A DNA stretch of 44,690 nt, taken from the NCBI GenBank assembly GCA_003427395.1, contig BFEA01000712.1, forward strand, positions 325,046 to 369,735, read 5' to 3'. Made by a program: the position numbers and the translations under genes. The DNA is from Chara braunii (lineage: Eukaryota; Streptophyta; Charophyceae; Charales; Characeae). Position 1 is the first letter of the stretch. Each line of letters opens with the position of its first letter. Below the pieces are notes generated by a model. It did not search any database and was not told where the DNA came from. It saw nothing but the letters and a program-made list of their open reading frames with translations. Shown here in pieces: positions 8,728 to 17,384 of this stretch.

Positions 8728-9768
8728 GATGGAAAGATTGAAGGAGGAGGAGGAAGAGAAGATGAAGGAAGTGGAAGAGGAGATGAAGAAGTAGAAAAAG
8801 TTGAACCTTTGCTCAGAAGGAGTGCAGAGCAGAGAGGCAAAACTAGCGCCAAGAAGAAGGACGCATCATGGTTGGAGAAGAAGGTGTCGGAGTGGGTAGC
8901 TAATTTATCTCTGGGAGAAGAGGAAGAGGCCATGTTATATGTTCCCCCAGAGGAGAAAGTAGTCGTAATCAGGGAGTGGGAAGCGGAAAAAGACCCTCTG
9001 AGACGTCAGACCTTAGAGGAGGAAAAAAAGTTGGAATGGAAACTGCGTCTCACAAGGGAAAAAAAGAGAAGGATGGAGGAGGCAAACAAGGTGGCGAGGG
9101 AGTTGGAGGTGATAAAGGCGCAGAGGGAGGAGCTTCAGGCGCAAGAAGATATATAGGGAAAGTTTGATGTTATTTCAAGAAACATAGAACTCCTCGCCAG
9201 AGCCTGGGACGAGCAACACCAGTTCTTTAGAGCCCAGGACATCGCCTTGCACTCCATCTGCCTGAGATTTAGGGATTTTGCATGTGAGATGATGCTGCAT
9301 GTATGTGCAAAAGTGCAGGCGAGAATAGAGGGCACTGAGAAGTTTTGCACAGGCGCCATTGAGGGTGCAAAGCTGGCCGTGTCGAAGGAGGAAGAGCCAC
9401 GCCCCCGTAGAGAGCCCGTTTAGATAAAGTTTCCAGAGTCCTACGACGGGAAGAAAGAAGAAAATTTTGATAATTGGGAGGCCAACGTAAATACATACAA
9501 TTATTTACAACATATCGTGCCAGAGGAACAAGTCCTCATAGCCTTCCAGGCCCTCAGGGATGCGGCCGCCAGCTTCGTTGGATCACTCGCTCGCGCTGCA
9601 CAGTGTGAGAATAACATGGTCGCTTATTCTAAGGTCACCCCTCTCCCTGAGTTCTTTCGGCTCCTTAAGGAGCGATTAGCAGATGTCACGCGAGGCGTTA
9701 GGGCCTATGACAAACTGCAGACTATCCACTCACGCCAGTGGAGAAGTGCCAGAGCACTCAAAGGCGCT
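8728..9768 (+). pseudogene. Element A gag, 3' part
   Basis: This is the continuation of the frame broken at 1284. A TAG at 8792-8794 and a frameshift nearby lead into a frame reading WLEKKVSEWVANLSL and EEAMLYVPPEEKVVVIREW, then a long charged helix (EEKKLEWKLRLTREKKRRMEEA). The frame continues past TAG stops at 9154-9156 and 9421-9423 into a gag capsid domain (KFPESYDGKKEENFDNWEA, then EFFRLLKERLADVTRGVRAYDKL). The in-frame TAGs look like single-base changes from sense codons. Similarity ends near 9768, where a dispersed repeat begins, so the 3' half of element A is missing. The family (retrotransposon gag) is recognised by motif. Confidence 0.8.
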
Positions 9769-9930
9769 GATGTGCCATAGCCTGTTGAAGAGAACTTGCA
9801 TCTGAACTGTGTTCTTGATTTCCATATCTCTAAGCTTTGAGTGGGCGTCCTGCGCCAGTGTGAATCTCCATCTGTTTGCATGTGTGCGAAGTGGAAAGAA
9901 AGCGAGTCTGATTGCATGTGGAGGGTCGTT
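9769..9930 (+). repeat. Dispersed repeat H, copy 1
   Basis: GATGTGCC..CATAGCC, then GAACTTG.ATCTGAACTG.GTTCTTG and GCGAGTCTGATTGCA, match 15771-15930 in the leader of element F in the same order, with about 150 bp of imperfect similarity. The left edge coincides with the end of element A gag. No terminal repeats are evident. Confidence 0.7.
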
Positions 9931-10454
9931 GAGAAAATGTGAGGAAGTTGTCTGAACGACTTGGGTTGTCCAACATTTGAATTTCACTTTGGATGATCAG
10001 TTCTAATAATGGAGGGGTGTAGGGCGTTTGTATAACTGGCCCTGAAGTGGATGATCAGGTCCCCTCATGATGTGGGAGAAAGATGTTTATTGACTTGTGC
10101 ACTTTCACCCACCCTCCCCTTTTTCAAACAGTCACCTGCATCAGCCCCACCGAGTTTGTGGCTTGGTAATGATGAATATGTGGCAACCACCGTGTCAAGA
10201 TCATGATTATGGTAGGTGATGTGGGTCCCTTGAAAGCTATCATTTGCCTTTTCATCCTCCCTTGCACGGCCACTGATGTCTTATTTCCAAATTTGAACTT
10301 GGGATTGTGACTGAGACAGGTGCCTGATATGCCAAAGTTATCTGAAATCCATGTTGTGTAGTCAATGGGTCAAGGACTGAAGTAAAATTATATAGCTTTT
10401 GTGAATATCTCAGTGCCTTATGGGTATGCTATGAACTGTGTGTGTGTTTAACAG
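9931..10454 (+). other. Non-coding, probably intron 5' of the myosin exon
   Basis: No open frame or repeat is recognised. The preceding conserved myosin exon (P-loop to NNNS region) was looked for and is not present here. The stretch ends with a plausible acceptor (TGTGTGTTTAACAG) at 10441-10454. Confidence 0.5.
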
Positions 10455-10614
10455 TCGCTTCGGCAAGTTTGTGGAGATCCAGTTCAACAACGGGAAAATA
10501 TCTGGCGCGGCTGTGAGGACATATTTATTGGAAAGGTCGCGTGTCACACAGATATCCACTCCGGAGCGAAACTATCATTGCTTCTATCAGCTTGTTGCTG
10601 GTGCATCACATGAG
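10455..10614 (+). CDS. Exon of a class XI-type myosin motor domain
   Basis: This 160-bp exon has AG before it and GT after it (GAG|GTATTC). It carries one phase base plus 53 codons reading [34 protein letters not shown] and [12 protein letters not shown]. This is the switch I (NSSRFGKF) and following beta-strand region of plant myosin XI heavy chains, which move organelles along actin and drive cytoplasmic streaming. Class VIII myosins differ here (for example FGKLIEIHF), so class XI fits better, although YQLVAGAS is not the usual XI ending. No stops or indels occur. No neighbouring exon was found within several kb, so either introns are very long or this is a captured or relic exon. A complete host gene cannot be claimed. 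Confidence 0.85.
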
Positions 10615-11340
10615 GTATTCAAGTGTGTGTGGTAGACGACATTGTGGTTTGCATTCCTCAACGTGCCTGCAGTGGCCTGCAGGTTCCTTCTCATCTGCCA
10701 TGCTGTGATGTTCTTAAGGAATCACCTCTGGATCCAGCTAGTGTGGGCCTCAAATTTCGTGTGTGGGCGTGGGTGTTCTGAACACTGAAAAAGTGATTCA
10801 GGAGAAATGATAATCTTCTCTAATGTCCTTCTACCTGGAAAGTTGTATAGCACAAGTTTTGACCCGGATGTTGTCATCACGTCCAGATACAGATCATGCA
10901 TGCATGTGGCCACTTTTTCATCCAGATTCAATCAGAGTAGGCTGCAGTGAACTTTTCCATTTCCCTGAAATGGGCCAACATAATGTACCTGTTAGCTCTA
11001 AACGGAGATCCCAAGAAATGGATGCGTTCATTGAGGGCATGGCTGCGAACTGAATATCTGCAACAAGATGCAGACTGTCCGGATCCAACTGTCCAGGTCT
11101 GGCACCTGGTTCTCAACGTCCGGTTTCAGGCCCCTAGATCAAAACAATAAAAAAATGGAGCGGGGTGCATGGGAGGTTTGTTTTGGTCCCAGGCGGACCC
11201 CCAAAAATGTGTGGGCAATTTTGTTGCCCGTTTTGGTGTACTGTATGGGGGCTGTTGGACCTCATGTGCAGGTTGGTCTGCGGATCAGGAAATTCTTCCA
11301 TGCAAAGTCACTTGCCGCCTCATCTTCAGTGTCTTATCAT
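10615..11340 (+). other. Non-coding, probably intron 3' of the myosin exon
   Basis: Short open frames occur, but none shows myosin or other recognisable motifs. The expected next motor exon (GCYELDGV-like region) was not seen. No tandem repeat is evident. Confidence 0.45.
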
Positions 11341-11506
11341 CATGAGTGCCATCGTCACCAGCAAGAAGTGGGAGGAGGAGGAGGAGGAGGACAATGAAGA
11401 AGACCTACCTTCCATTGTTGGTGCTCTTCTGCTGGTTGCCGCTGTCTGTGGTTCTCTTGGCATCGACTCTTTGTCTGCAACAACTCGGCATGTGCATACA
11501 GGTTAG
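11341..11506 (+). CDS. Small open frame, unrecognised (possible exon)
   Basis: A frame from ATG 11344 reads MSAIVTSKKWEEEEEEDNEE, then LPSIVGALLLVAAVCGSL, then GIDSLSATTRHVHTG, ending at TAG. It has an acidic stretch followed by a hydrophobic segment. It could be an exon, since GGTTAG follows HVHT, or the N-terminus of a transposon-encoded protein. I do not recognise the family. Confidence 0.2.
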
Positions 11507-12389
11507 TGCCCTTAGCCTTTCCTCCCTCCCTCTCTCTCTCTCTCTCCCTCTCTCCCTTGTATGGATTGTCCACCTCCCTCCCTCGCTCCCTGCCTCCGTC
11601 CCTCGCGCTCACTCTCCCCGAACCTCAACCTCACCCCTCTTTGGGTGAAGTAAGCTTTTCATCTCTGATCACGTCGATGGATGTGGTTTGTACTCGTTTC
11701 GTTGCCTGGTCCACTGCCGGCCGATCACGGGCATCCATTGTCTCGTTGTTATGTTACCCGGTCCATTACCTGGATCACTGCGGCAAAGGGGGGGGGGGGG
11801 TCTTTTTCTTTTGTGTCGAGTATTCGCGATAGTTGCACCCTTTCCTGTCAGCTTTCTGCTCCGTACCCTGCCGAGACCTCTTCGCCACTTCTCGATATCT
11901 CTTCTTCCCTCTCTCCAACCTTCCCTTCTATTTCTCTTCCTCGCTTTCTGGGGTTGGTGCACCACACCTCCTCTCGTCTCTCCCGCTTCCCCCGATTGCT
12001 GTGGTTGTGAACTGCTCAAAGTTTGTTCCCATACTTCAAGAACCTTCCTGATGCTATACCATTTGTGATTGAATGGACCTGGATGCATCAAACGGTGTTT
12101 CTGTCCAATCTGAGCAATAGTTGAGCCATCGCCATCATTCTATCTCCTTCCTTCCCTCTCTCCTTCTCTCCCGCTTCCCCCGACCGCTGTGGTTGTGAAC
12201 TGCTCAAAGGTTGTTCCCATACTTCAAGAACCTTCCTGATGCTATACCATTTGTGATTGAATGGACCTGGATGCATCAAACGGTGTTTGTCTGTCCAATC
12301 TGAGCAATAGTCATACCTTTTGCCTGTCAGCTTTCTGCTCCCTGTCCTGCCGAGCCATCGCCATCACTCCATCTCCTTCCTCCCCTCTC

Positions 12390-12427
<38 letters not shown>

Positions 12428-12620
12428 CTTCTCCTCTCTCTCACTCACTCTCTCCCTCTCTGGGGTTGGTGCACAACACCTCTCTCGCTATGCCTGTTGT
12501 GAAGGAATGGACCTGGATGGAACAAACGTAGCAGAGTGGATTTGGAATGGAATGGAACAGAATGGGATTAGATTAATGGAATGCTGAGGAACAGCACTGA
12601 AGGGAACGGAATGGAATGGG
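11507..12620. repeat. Pyrimidine-rich region with tandem duplications and poly-C
   Basis: CT/TCC-rich low complexity dominates. A segment containing TGGTTGTGAACTGCTCAAAG and GATTGAATGGACCTGGATGC occurs twice with a 188-bp period (about 11980-12115 and 12168-12305). Flanking words CCTGTCAGCTTTCTGCTCC and GGGGTTGGTGCAC also recur at 11845/12326 and 11949/12462. A 34-bp C run lies at 12391-12424, and GGAAT-like words at 12535-12620. The predicted translations are low complexity. Confidence 0.8.
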
Positions 12621-13151
12621 ATGTTGGCCCCCTTATTGTGAGACACAGAACATAAGGCAGATGGCTGACTTTCCACATTGATTTGATTCATCTGTGGATA
12701 TAATGTGATGCCAAAACAGAAAAAGACAAGTACATAGCAAGGAAGCTCATTCAGACCGCTTCACAACGAATGGCTGTGCCGAGGTGGCGATCCACGGGCA
12801 CCAGCTTGAGATTGTGTGGCAGAGTTGGAGAGAGACGCCCTGCAATCGAGATCCGCGCCCTGGGTGCACTCGATAATTCCTTGCATCATAGTAGTGACTG
12901 CATCTTGAAATCCGTATTGTCAACACTCTGCAGCGTCTATATAAGCAATCTGAAATAACCATTCATTTATTTCGTTTTTCATTTTGTATGTTTGATATAC
13001 CCTTCAAGTTCATAAATCTTACGAATATGCGCTACCGGGATCGGCCTCCCTGGGTAATGAGGTCTACAGATCCGCCATAGTAGGCAGGGAGGGAAACTGA
13101 CCCAGCCAGGAACTGAAGGGCGGCAGTCGTGAATCGATGGCCGAGGGTGTG
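12621..13151. other. Non-coding left flank of element F
   Basis: No gene is recognised. A CTATATAAG motif on the + strand at 12938-12946 could be a TATA box, but no coding region follows before the element F LTR at 13152. Confidence 0.4.
13147..13151. repeat. Target site duplication GTGTG (left)
   Basis: GTGTG directly precedes the left LTR of element F and directly follows the right LTR (24631-24635). This perfect 5-bp duplication proves that the two LTRs belong to one insertion. Confidence 0.93.
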
Positions 13152-13644
13152 TGTTACGGACTCCGCCAGGGCTCTATCCCTGGTCTATCTTTTTACTGTT
13201 TCGGCTGCATCCCGTTTTCGGCCTGGCACCCTTTTTCCAAACCCCTCCTTTGGTACCATAGGATTTTGGACAACTGACGCCATGCTGCAATTCGGGCGCC
13301 ACTTTCAAATACCGCATTTTTCAGTTCTGCCCTCGGGGCCTTTGCAGAAATGCCCCTGGTACCGTACGTGTCACGGGTACTTATACCGGCTCCCCGTACG
13401 GTAAGGGGACCAGTAGGCTCCCCGTATGGTACCAGTCTTGTACCAGTTTCCAGCTGCTGTACTCGTACTCCGTGTGACTTGCCGTTTCGGCATTTGGGAA
13501 TCCAAGACTTCGACTTTGTGCCCTTGCCACTGTGTCTGAGTCCGACCCTCAGTCGTGTCGAGTGAGTGAGTGTGTGTGTGTGCTCTCCCTCTCTCCCTCT
13601 CTCCCTCTCTCCCTCGGCTCTCCCTCAGCCTCGCGTGCGTTACA
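13152..13644 (+). repeat. Element F 5' LTR
   Basis: It starts TGTTACGGACTCC and ends GCGTGCGTTACA (TG...CA with the short inverted ends TGTTACG/CGTTACA). It matches 24151-24630 closely. It contains an extra GGCTCCCCGTA copy near 13388-13425 that the 3' LTR lacks, GTAC-rich inverted words (GGTACCGTACG), a (GT)n run and a (CT)n run near its end. A weak TATA-like ACTTATACC lies near 13379. Confidence 0.95.
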
Positions 13645-13645
13645 C

Positions 13646-13657
13646 TGGTATCGGAGC
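13646..13657 (+). other. Element F primer-binding site (initiator Met tRNA)
   Basis: TGGTATCGGAGC lies one base after the LTR. It carries the same A-to-G variant as element B. The next bases, GGTTCGAACCTG, resemble the complement of a T-arm with a 3-base gap, so pairing with the tRNA may extend further. Confidence 0.9.
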
Positions 13658-13684
13658 GGTTCGAACCTGCCTGACCCACCCTGC

Positions 13685-14056
13685 TTCGTCGTCACCACCT
13701 GGCCATCATCAGCTTCATCGTCGTGAGCGTCGTCGTAGTGCCACGTCATCGTCGTGATCATCGCCGTCGTGCCACGTCATCATCGTCATCGTCGCGATCG
13801 TCGTCATCGTGCCACGTCATCATCGTCACCGCCGTGATGGTCGTCGCCGTGCCACGCTGCCATCGCCATGCCCGTCGTCCTCGTCTCCGCGCCGTGCCAT
13901 CCTCGTCATCGTCGTTGCTACCTCCACGCAGATAAGTAATCGACGACAATTTTCTTTTTTCTTTTTTTTCTTATGTTCTTCTTCTTCTTTCTCTTCATTC
14001 TTCTTCTTCTTCTTCTTCTTCTTCTTCTTCTTCCCCTTATCTTCCTCTCCTTCTTT
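13685..14056 (+). repeat. GTC/ATC trinucleotide region with CCACGTCATC motifs, then CTT repeats
   Basis: Imperfect CGT/CAT trinucleotides fill 13685-13925, with CCACGTCATC at 13741, 13772 and 13812. A pyrimidine-rich (TTC)n tract follows up to the assembly gap. Translations are low complexity on both strands, so no gene is called. Confidence 0.85.
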
Positions 14057-14616
14057 NNNNNNNNNNNNNNNNNNNNNNNNNNNNNNNNNNNNNNNNNNNN
14101 NNNNNNNNNNNNNNNNNNNNNNNNNNNNNNNNNNNNNNNNNNNNNNNNNNNNNNNNNNNNNNNNNNNNNNNNNNNNNNNNNNNNNNNNNNNNNNNNNNNN
14201 NNNNNNNNNNNNNNNNNNNNNNNNNNNNNNNNNNNNNNNNNNNNNNNNNNNNNNNNNNNNNNNNNNNNNNNNNNNNNNNNNNNNNNNNNNNNNNNNNNNN
14301 NNNNNNNNNNNNNNNNNNNNNNNNNNNNNNNNNNNNNNNNNNNNNNNNNNNNNNNNNNNNNNNNNNNNNNNNNNNNNNNNNNNNNNNNNNNNNNNNNNNN
14401 NNNNNNNNNNNNNNNNNNNNNNNNNNNNNNNNNNNNNNNNNNNNNNNNNNNNNNNNNNNNNNNNNNNNNNNNNNNNNNNNNNNNNNNNNNNNNNNNNNNN
14501 NNNNNNNNNNNNNNNNNNNNNNNNNNNNNNNNNNNNNNNNNNNNNNNNNNNNNNNNNNNNNNNNNNNNNNNNNNNNNNNNNNNNNNNNNNNNNNNNNNNN
14601 NNNNNNNNNNNNNNNN
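14057..14616. other. Assembly gap (560 N)
   Basis: A run of N lies inside the leader of element F, between a TTC repeat and a C-rich stretch. Frames drawn across it are not real. Confidence 1.
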
Positions 14617-14789
14617 CCCAACTCCCTCCTCCGACCCCGACTCCCCCGATTCTTCCCCAATCCCCAACTGCACACCCCCACCCCGACCTTCCGCCCCGTC
14701 CGACTTCCCCCCCGATCCTTCCCCCAACTCTCTCCTTGCCACGCGCACCCCGTGTGAGTTCCGCACGTTCCCTCGTCATCACCATCACG

Positions 14790-14822
<33 letters not shown>

Positions 14823-15159
14823 GTCAATCTACCCCTGCAAACCCCCTACCTACCACGCTACCACCCAATCAATCGTAGATAGGATCGCTCCGCCCTCGAG
14901 TTACATCAAAACTGATTTATTCCTTTATTTATTATTATTACTATTTTTTTTTTATTGTTTTGAAACGGTTTTCATCTGTCAGCAGTAGCGAGTGCAGATC
15001 CCAGGGCTCGATCCCTAGTTCTCACCTTACATGTGTACAGTATCTGTGTTGACCCCGAGTGTTTGAACCCGTGACCTGTGTTTTGACAGTTGTTGTTGTC
15101 GGTCGTAGGTCGGTGTAGGGGTAGGGGTTTGATCTGTAGACCTGTCAGATAGGAGTCCC
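14617..15159 (+). other. Element F leader: C-rich stretch, (ATC)n and unique sequence
   Basis: A C-rich pyrimidine stretch (14617-14780) is followed by an (ATC)n microsatellite at about 14784-14823 and unremarkable sequence with short A/T runs. No coding region is recognised. Confidence 0.6.
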
Positions 15160-15300
15160 AGTGAGTTCTAGAAGTTGTAGCTGTAGCCTGTCCGAAGGGT
15201 CAAGGTCGTAGCTGCTACAGTCCTGAAAGGTCAAGGTTGTAGCTGCTACAGTACCGAAAGGCCAAGTCTACAGACATTCGGAAGTGGCCTTTCGGAGTAG
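15160..15300 (+). repeat. GTAGCTGCTACAG imperfect repeats
   Basis: The near-palindromic GTAGCTGCTACAG occurs at about 15208 and 15240, with a related GTAGCTGTAGCC at 15177. Each is associated with TC(C)GAAAGG(T)CAAG words at about 31-32-bp spacing. The function is unknown. Confidence 0.7.
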
Positions 15301-15770
15301 GCTCACGTTAGGCAGAGGCAAGTGGGCAAGTGGTGGAGCCAACCTCAGTGCGTTGGCAGTGCGACTGCAGCGAGGTTGCGGTCCAACCCCATGCAGTCAG
15401 CATTATGGTCCAGTCAGTCCCAGTCCAGTCCAGCAAGTACCATACGGGTGTGCACAATGGGCCGATGGAAAAGGGGCCAGACCAGCGAACTACAGAAGTA
15501 TAAATCAGGAGGCAGCGCCCAGCCATTCATTCATTCCTGCGTAAGCCATGCTATAGCGACTTGTGCGAGGTGGTCTGCAGTGAGCCCGAGGACGAAGTGG
15601 GCGAGAAGGAGATAGCCATAGCGAGAGGGTAGTAGCGGCCATAGCCGCCATAGCTGTAGGTGTGTGTGAGTGTGTGCGCAAGTGTACAGGGTGTTGCGTG
15701 TGGGGTATCCAGGGTGATCCTGTGTGCAAACAGCAGTGTTGAGTGAGTGACGACAGAGAGTTGTACGGGC
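15301..15770 (+). other. Element F leader, unique part with a TATA-like site
   Basis: No protein is recognised in either strand. A TATAAAT at 15499-15505 could be a core promoter or chance. GCCATAGC words recur near 15545-15650. Confidence 0.35.
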
Positions 15771-15930
15771 GATGTGCCGCCATAGCCAGTGGCAGTGAAC
15801 TTGTATCTGAACTGAGTTCTTGGTACTACATCTCTGAGTTCTGAGTGGGCACCTGGCTCCAGTTTGCTACGCAACCTGTTTGCATACGTGTGAAGTGTGA
15901 ATGAATGCGAGTCTGATTGCAGTTTTTAGA
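15771..15930 (+). repeat. Dispersed repeat H, copy 2
   Basis: This is the partner of 9769-9930, starting GATGTGCCGCCATAGCC and ending GCGAGTCTGATTGCAG. It lies inside the leader of element F in the same orientation. Confidence 0.7.
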
Positions 15931-16760
15931 ACTCGTTTGAAATTCATGTAAACTCGAAAATACTTAATTAACTTTCTTTCTCGATATTTCTTTTTCAAAA
16001 ATATTTTCTTTTTCGAAATTTTCGGCATTTCTTCTTCGGAATTCGAAAACAATTTTAATTAATTCTTTTCGAAATTTTTGTATTTTGAAAATTTTAAAAT
16101 GAATTAAATTCTTTAATTTCTTTTTTGACTTTTTTTTTTTTTTTTTTTGTAATTCGAAATACGTAGAATTAATTAATTNTTTTTCGATGTTCCTTTTTTT
16201 CGTAGAATTTTTCGATATTCTTTTTCGATATTCTTTTTTGAAATATTTCGTAGAATTTTTTTGTAATTCTTTTTTTTTTTTTTTTTGGTAATTCGAAAGA
16301 CGTAGAATGAATTAATTCAAAACTACTTTTCCTTCACTCTTTTTTGAAAATTTTGAAAATACGTTAGAATTAAGTAAATTCTTTTCGATATTTCATATAT
16401 ATATATATTTTTCCTTTTCGAAATTCGAAAATAATTTTACTTAATTCTTTTTCTCGTATATTTTAATAAATTTCCTTTCAAAATTCTCAAACTTCGTGAA
16501 TATTTAATTCCTTTTGAAACTCCATGCTTTTCATACCCCAAAATTCATTTCGAATGAATTTAACCAGAATTTATTTATTTGATTTTTTTTTTTTTTGATA
16601 TTTTCAACATTGATTTCATTCCTAAACATTTTGTGTTTCCAACCTTTCTCCCGCGAAATCCTTTCCGAATTTTTGAATTAATATCGAAAAAATTACTCCG
16701 AATCGGAATAAATTAATTCTCATTTTATTCTTTTTTTTTTTTTTTTTTTTTTAAAGCTGC
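15931..16760. repeat. AT-rich TTCGAA-type low-complexity island
   Basis: About 830 bp is built from recurring words such as TTTTTCGAAATT, TTCGATATT, GAATTAATT and T-runs, with an (AT)n patch near 16400. GC is very low and CpG occurs almost only within TTCGAA or TTCGAT. There is no open frame. A single N lies at 16179. Confidence 0.85.
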
Positions 16761-17384
16761 CTTCTCCTCATCGGGGGACAGCTGTAAATTTTTCTCTCAC
16801 CTCACGTATCTTTCTTTTAACTGGCGTTTCTGCCATGTCGTGGAACATATCTTTCTTTTCACTACCTACCACTACTCCTAAGGCTATACAGGGGACCCCT
16901 GCAAGCATAGCTGTCTACCTCTCTTCAGTGAAGGGAGGTTTCCTCTCTCGGTCGTTGGAGAGGGGTAAGGGCATGTTTGCCCCTTGCCCTAGCGTTTTAG
17001 GGTTGGGGCCGCCGGTGGGGGCCCGACTAACACAAGGACCGAGCATTTTGCTGGTAACTGTTTCTCCCTATTCATCTTCCCCCACCCCCATCGAGTAACA
17101 GTAGTGTCTAAAGCCACACTCTCCCACGCACCACACTCAACCCACTCACACACGCACTCACACTCGTGTTGGCTGAAGACCGTACTGATACCGACTGGGA
17201 GGATCCAGCTGACTATCTCAGTTGGTTGGCACCAAGAGTGCTACAGGCGGCCATGGGCACGCAAGTGGCAGTCAGGAGGTTGTGGGTTCATTTATTGTTT
17301 TGGCAAAAACCTGTTTTTTGAATAAATCAATTAATGTTGTAAATACCCTTTCCACCCCCACCCCTGGCACACCTACATCTCTAC
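16761..17384 (+). other. Element F leader before gag
   Basis: There is no recognised protein, although two open frames of 73-87 codons exist (16835-17098 and 17104-17325). An AATAAA followed by TGTAAATA (17319-17345) looks like a polyadenylation signal just before gag, which would be odd inside a genomic RNA. Confidence 0.4.

Noticed and set aside
12505-12620. GGAAT words as centromeric satellite
   Set aside because: Only a few imperfect copies over about 100 bp; not an array.
13646-13680. tRNA-like GGTTCGAACC after the F LTR as a tRNA gene
   Set aside because: It is only the PBS with a short T-arm-like extension; no acceptor 5' half, D-arm or anticodon arm is present.
13809-14882. Long open frames on both strands across 13.8-14.9 kb
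   Set aside because: They run through 560 N and trinucleotide or C-rich low complexity; no protein is supported.
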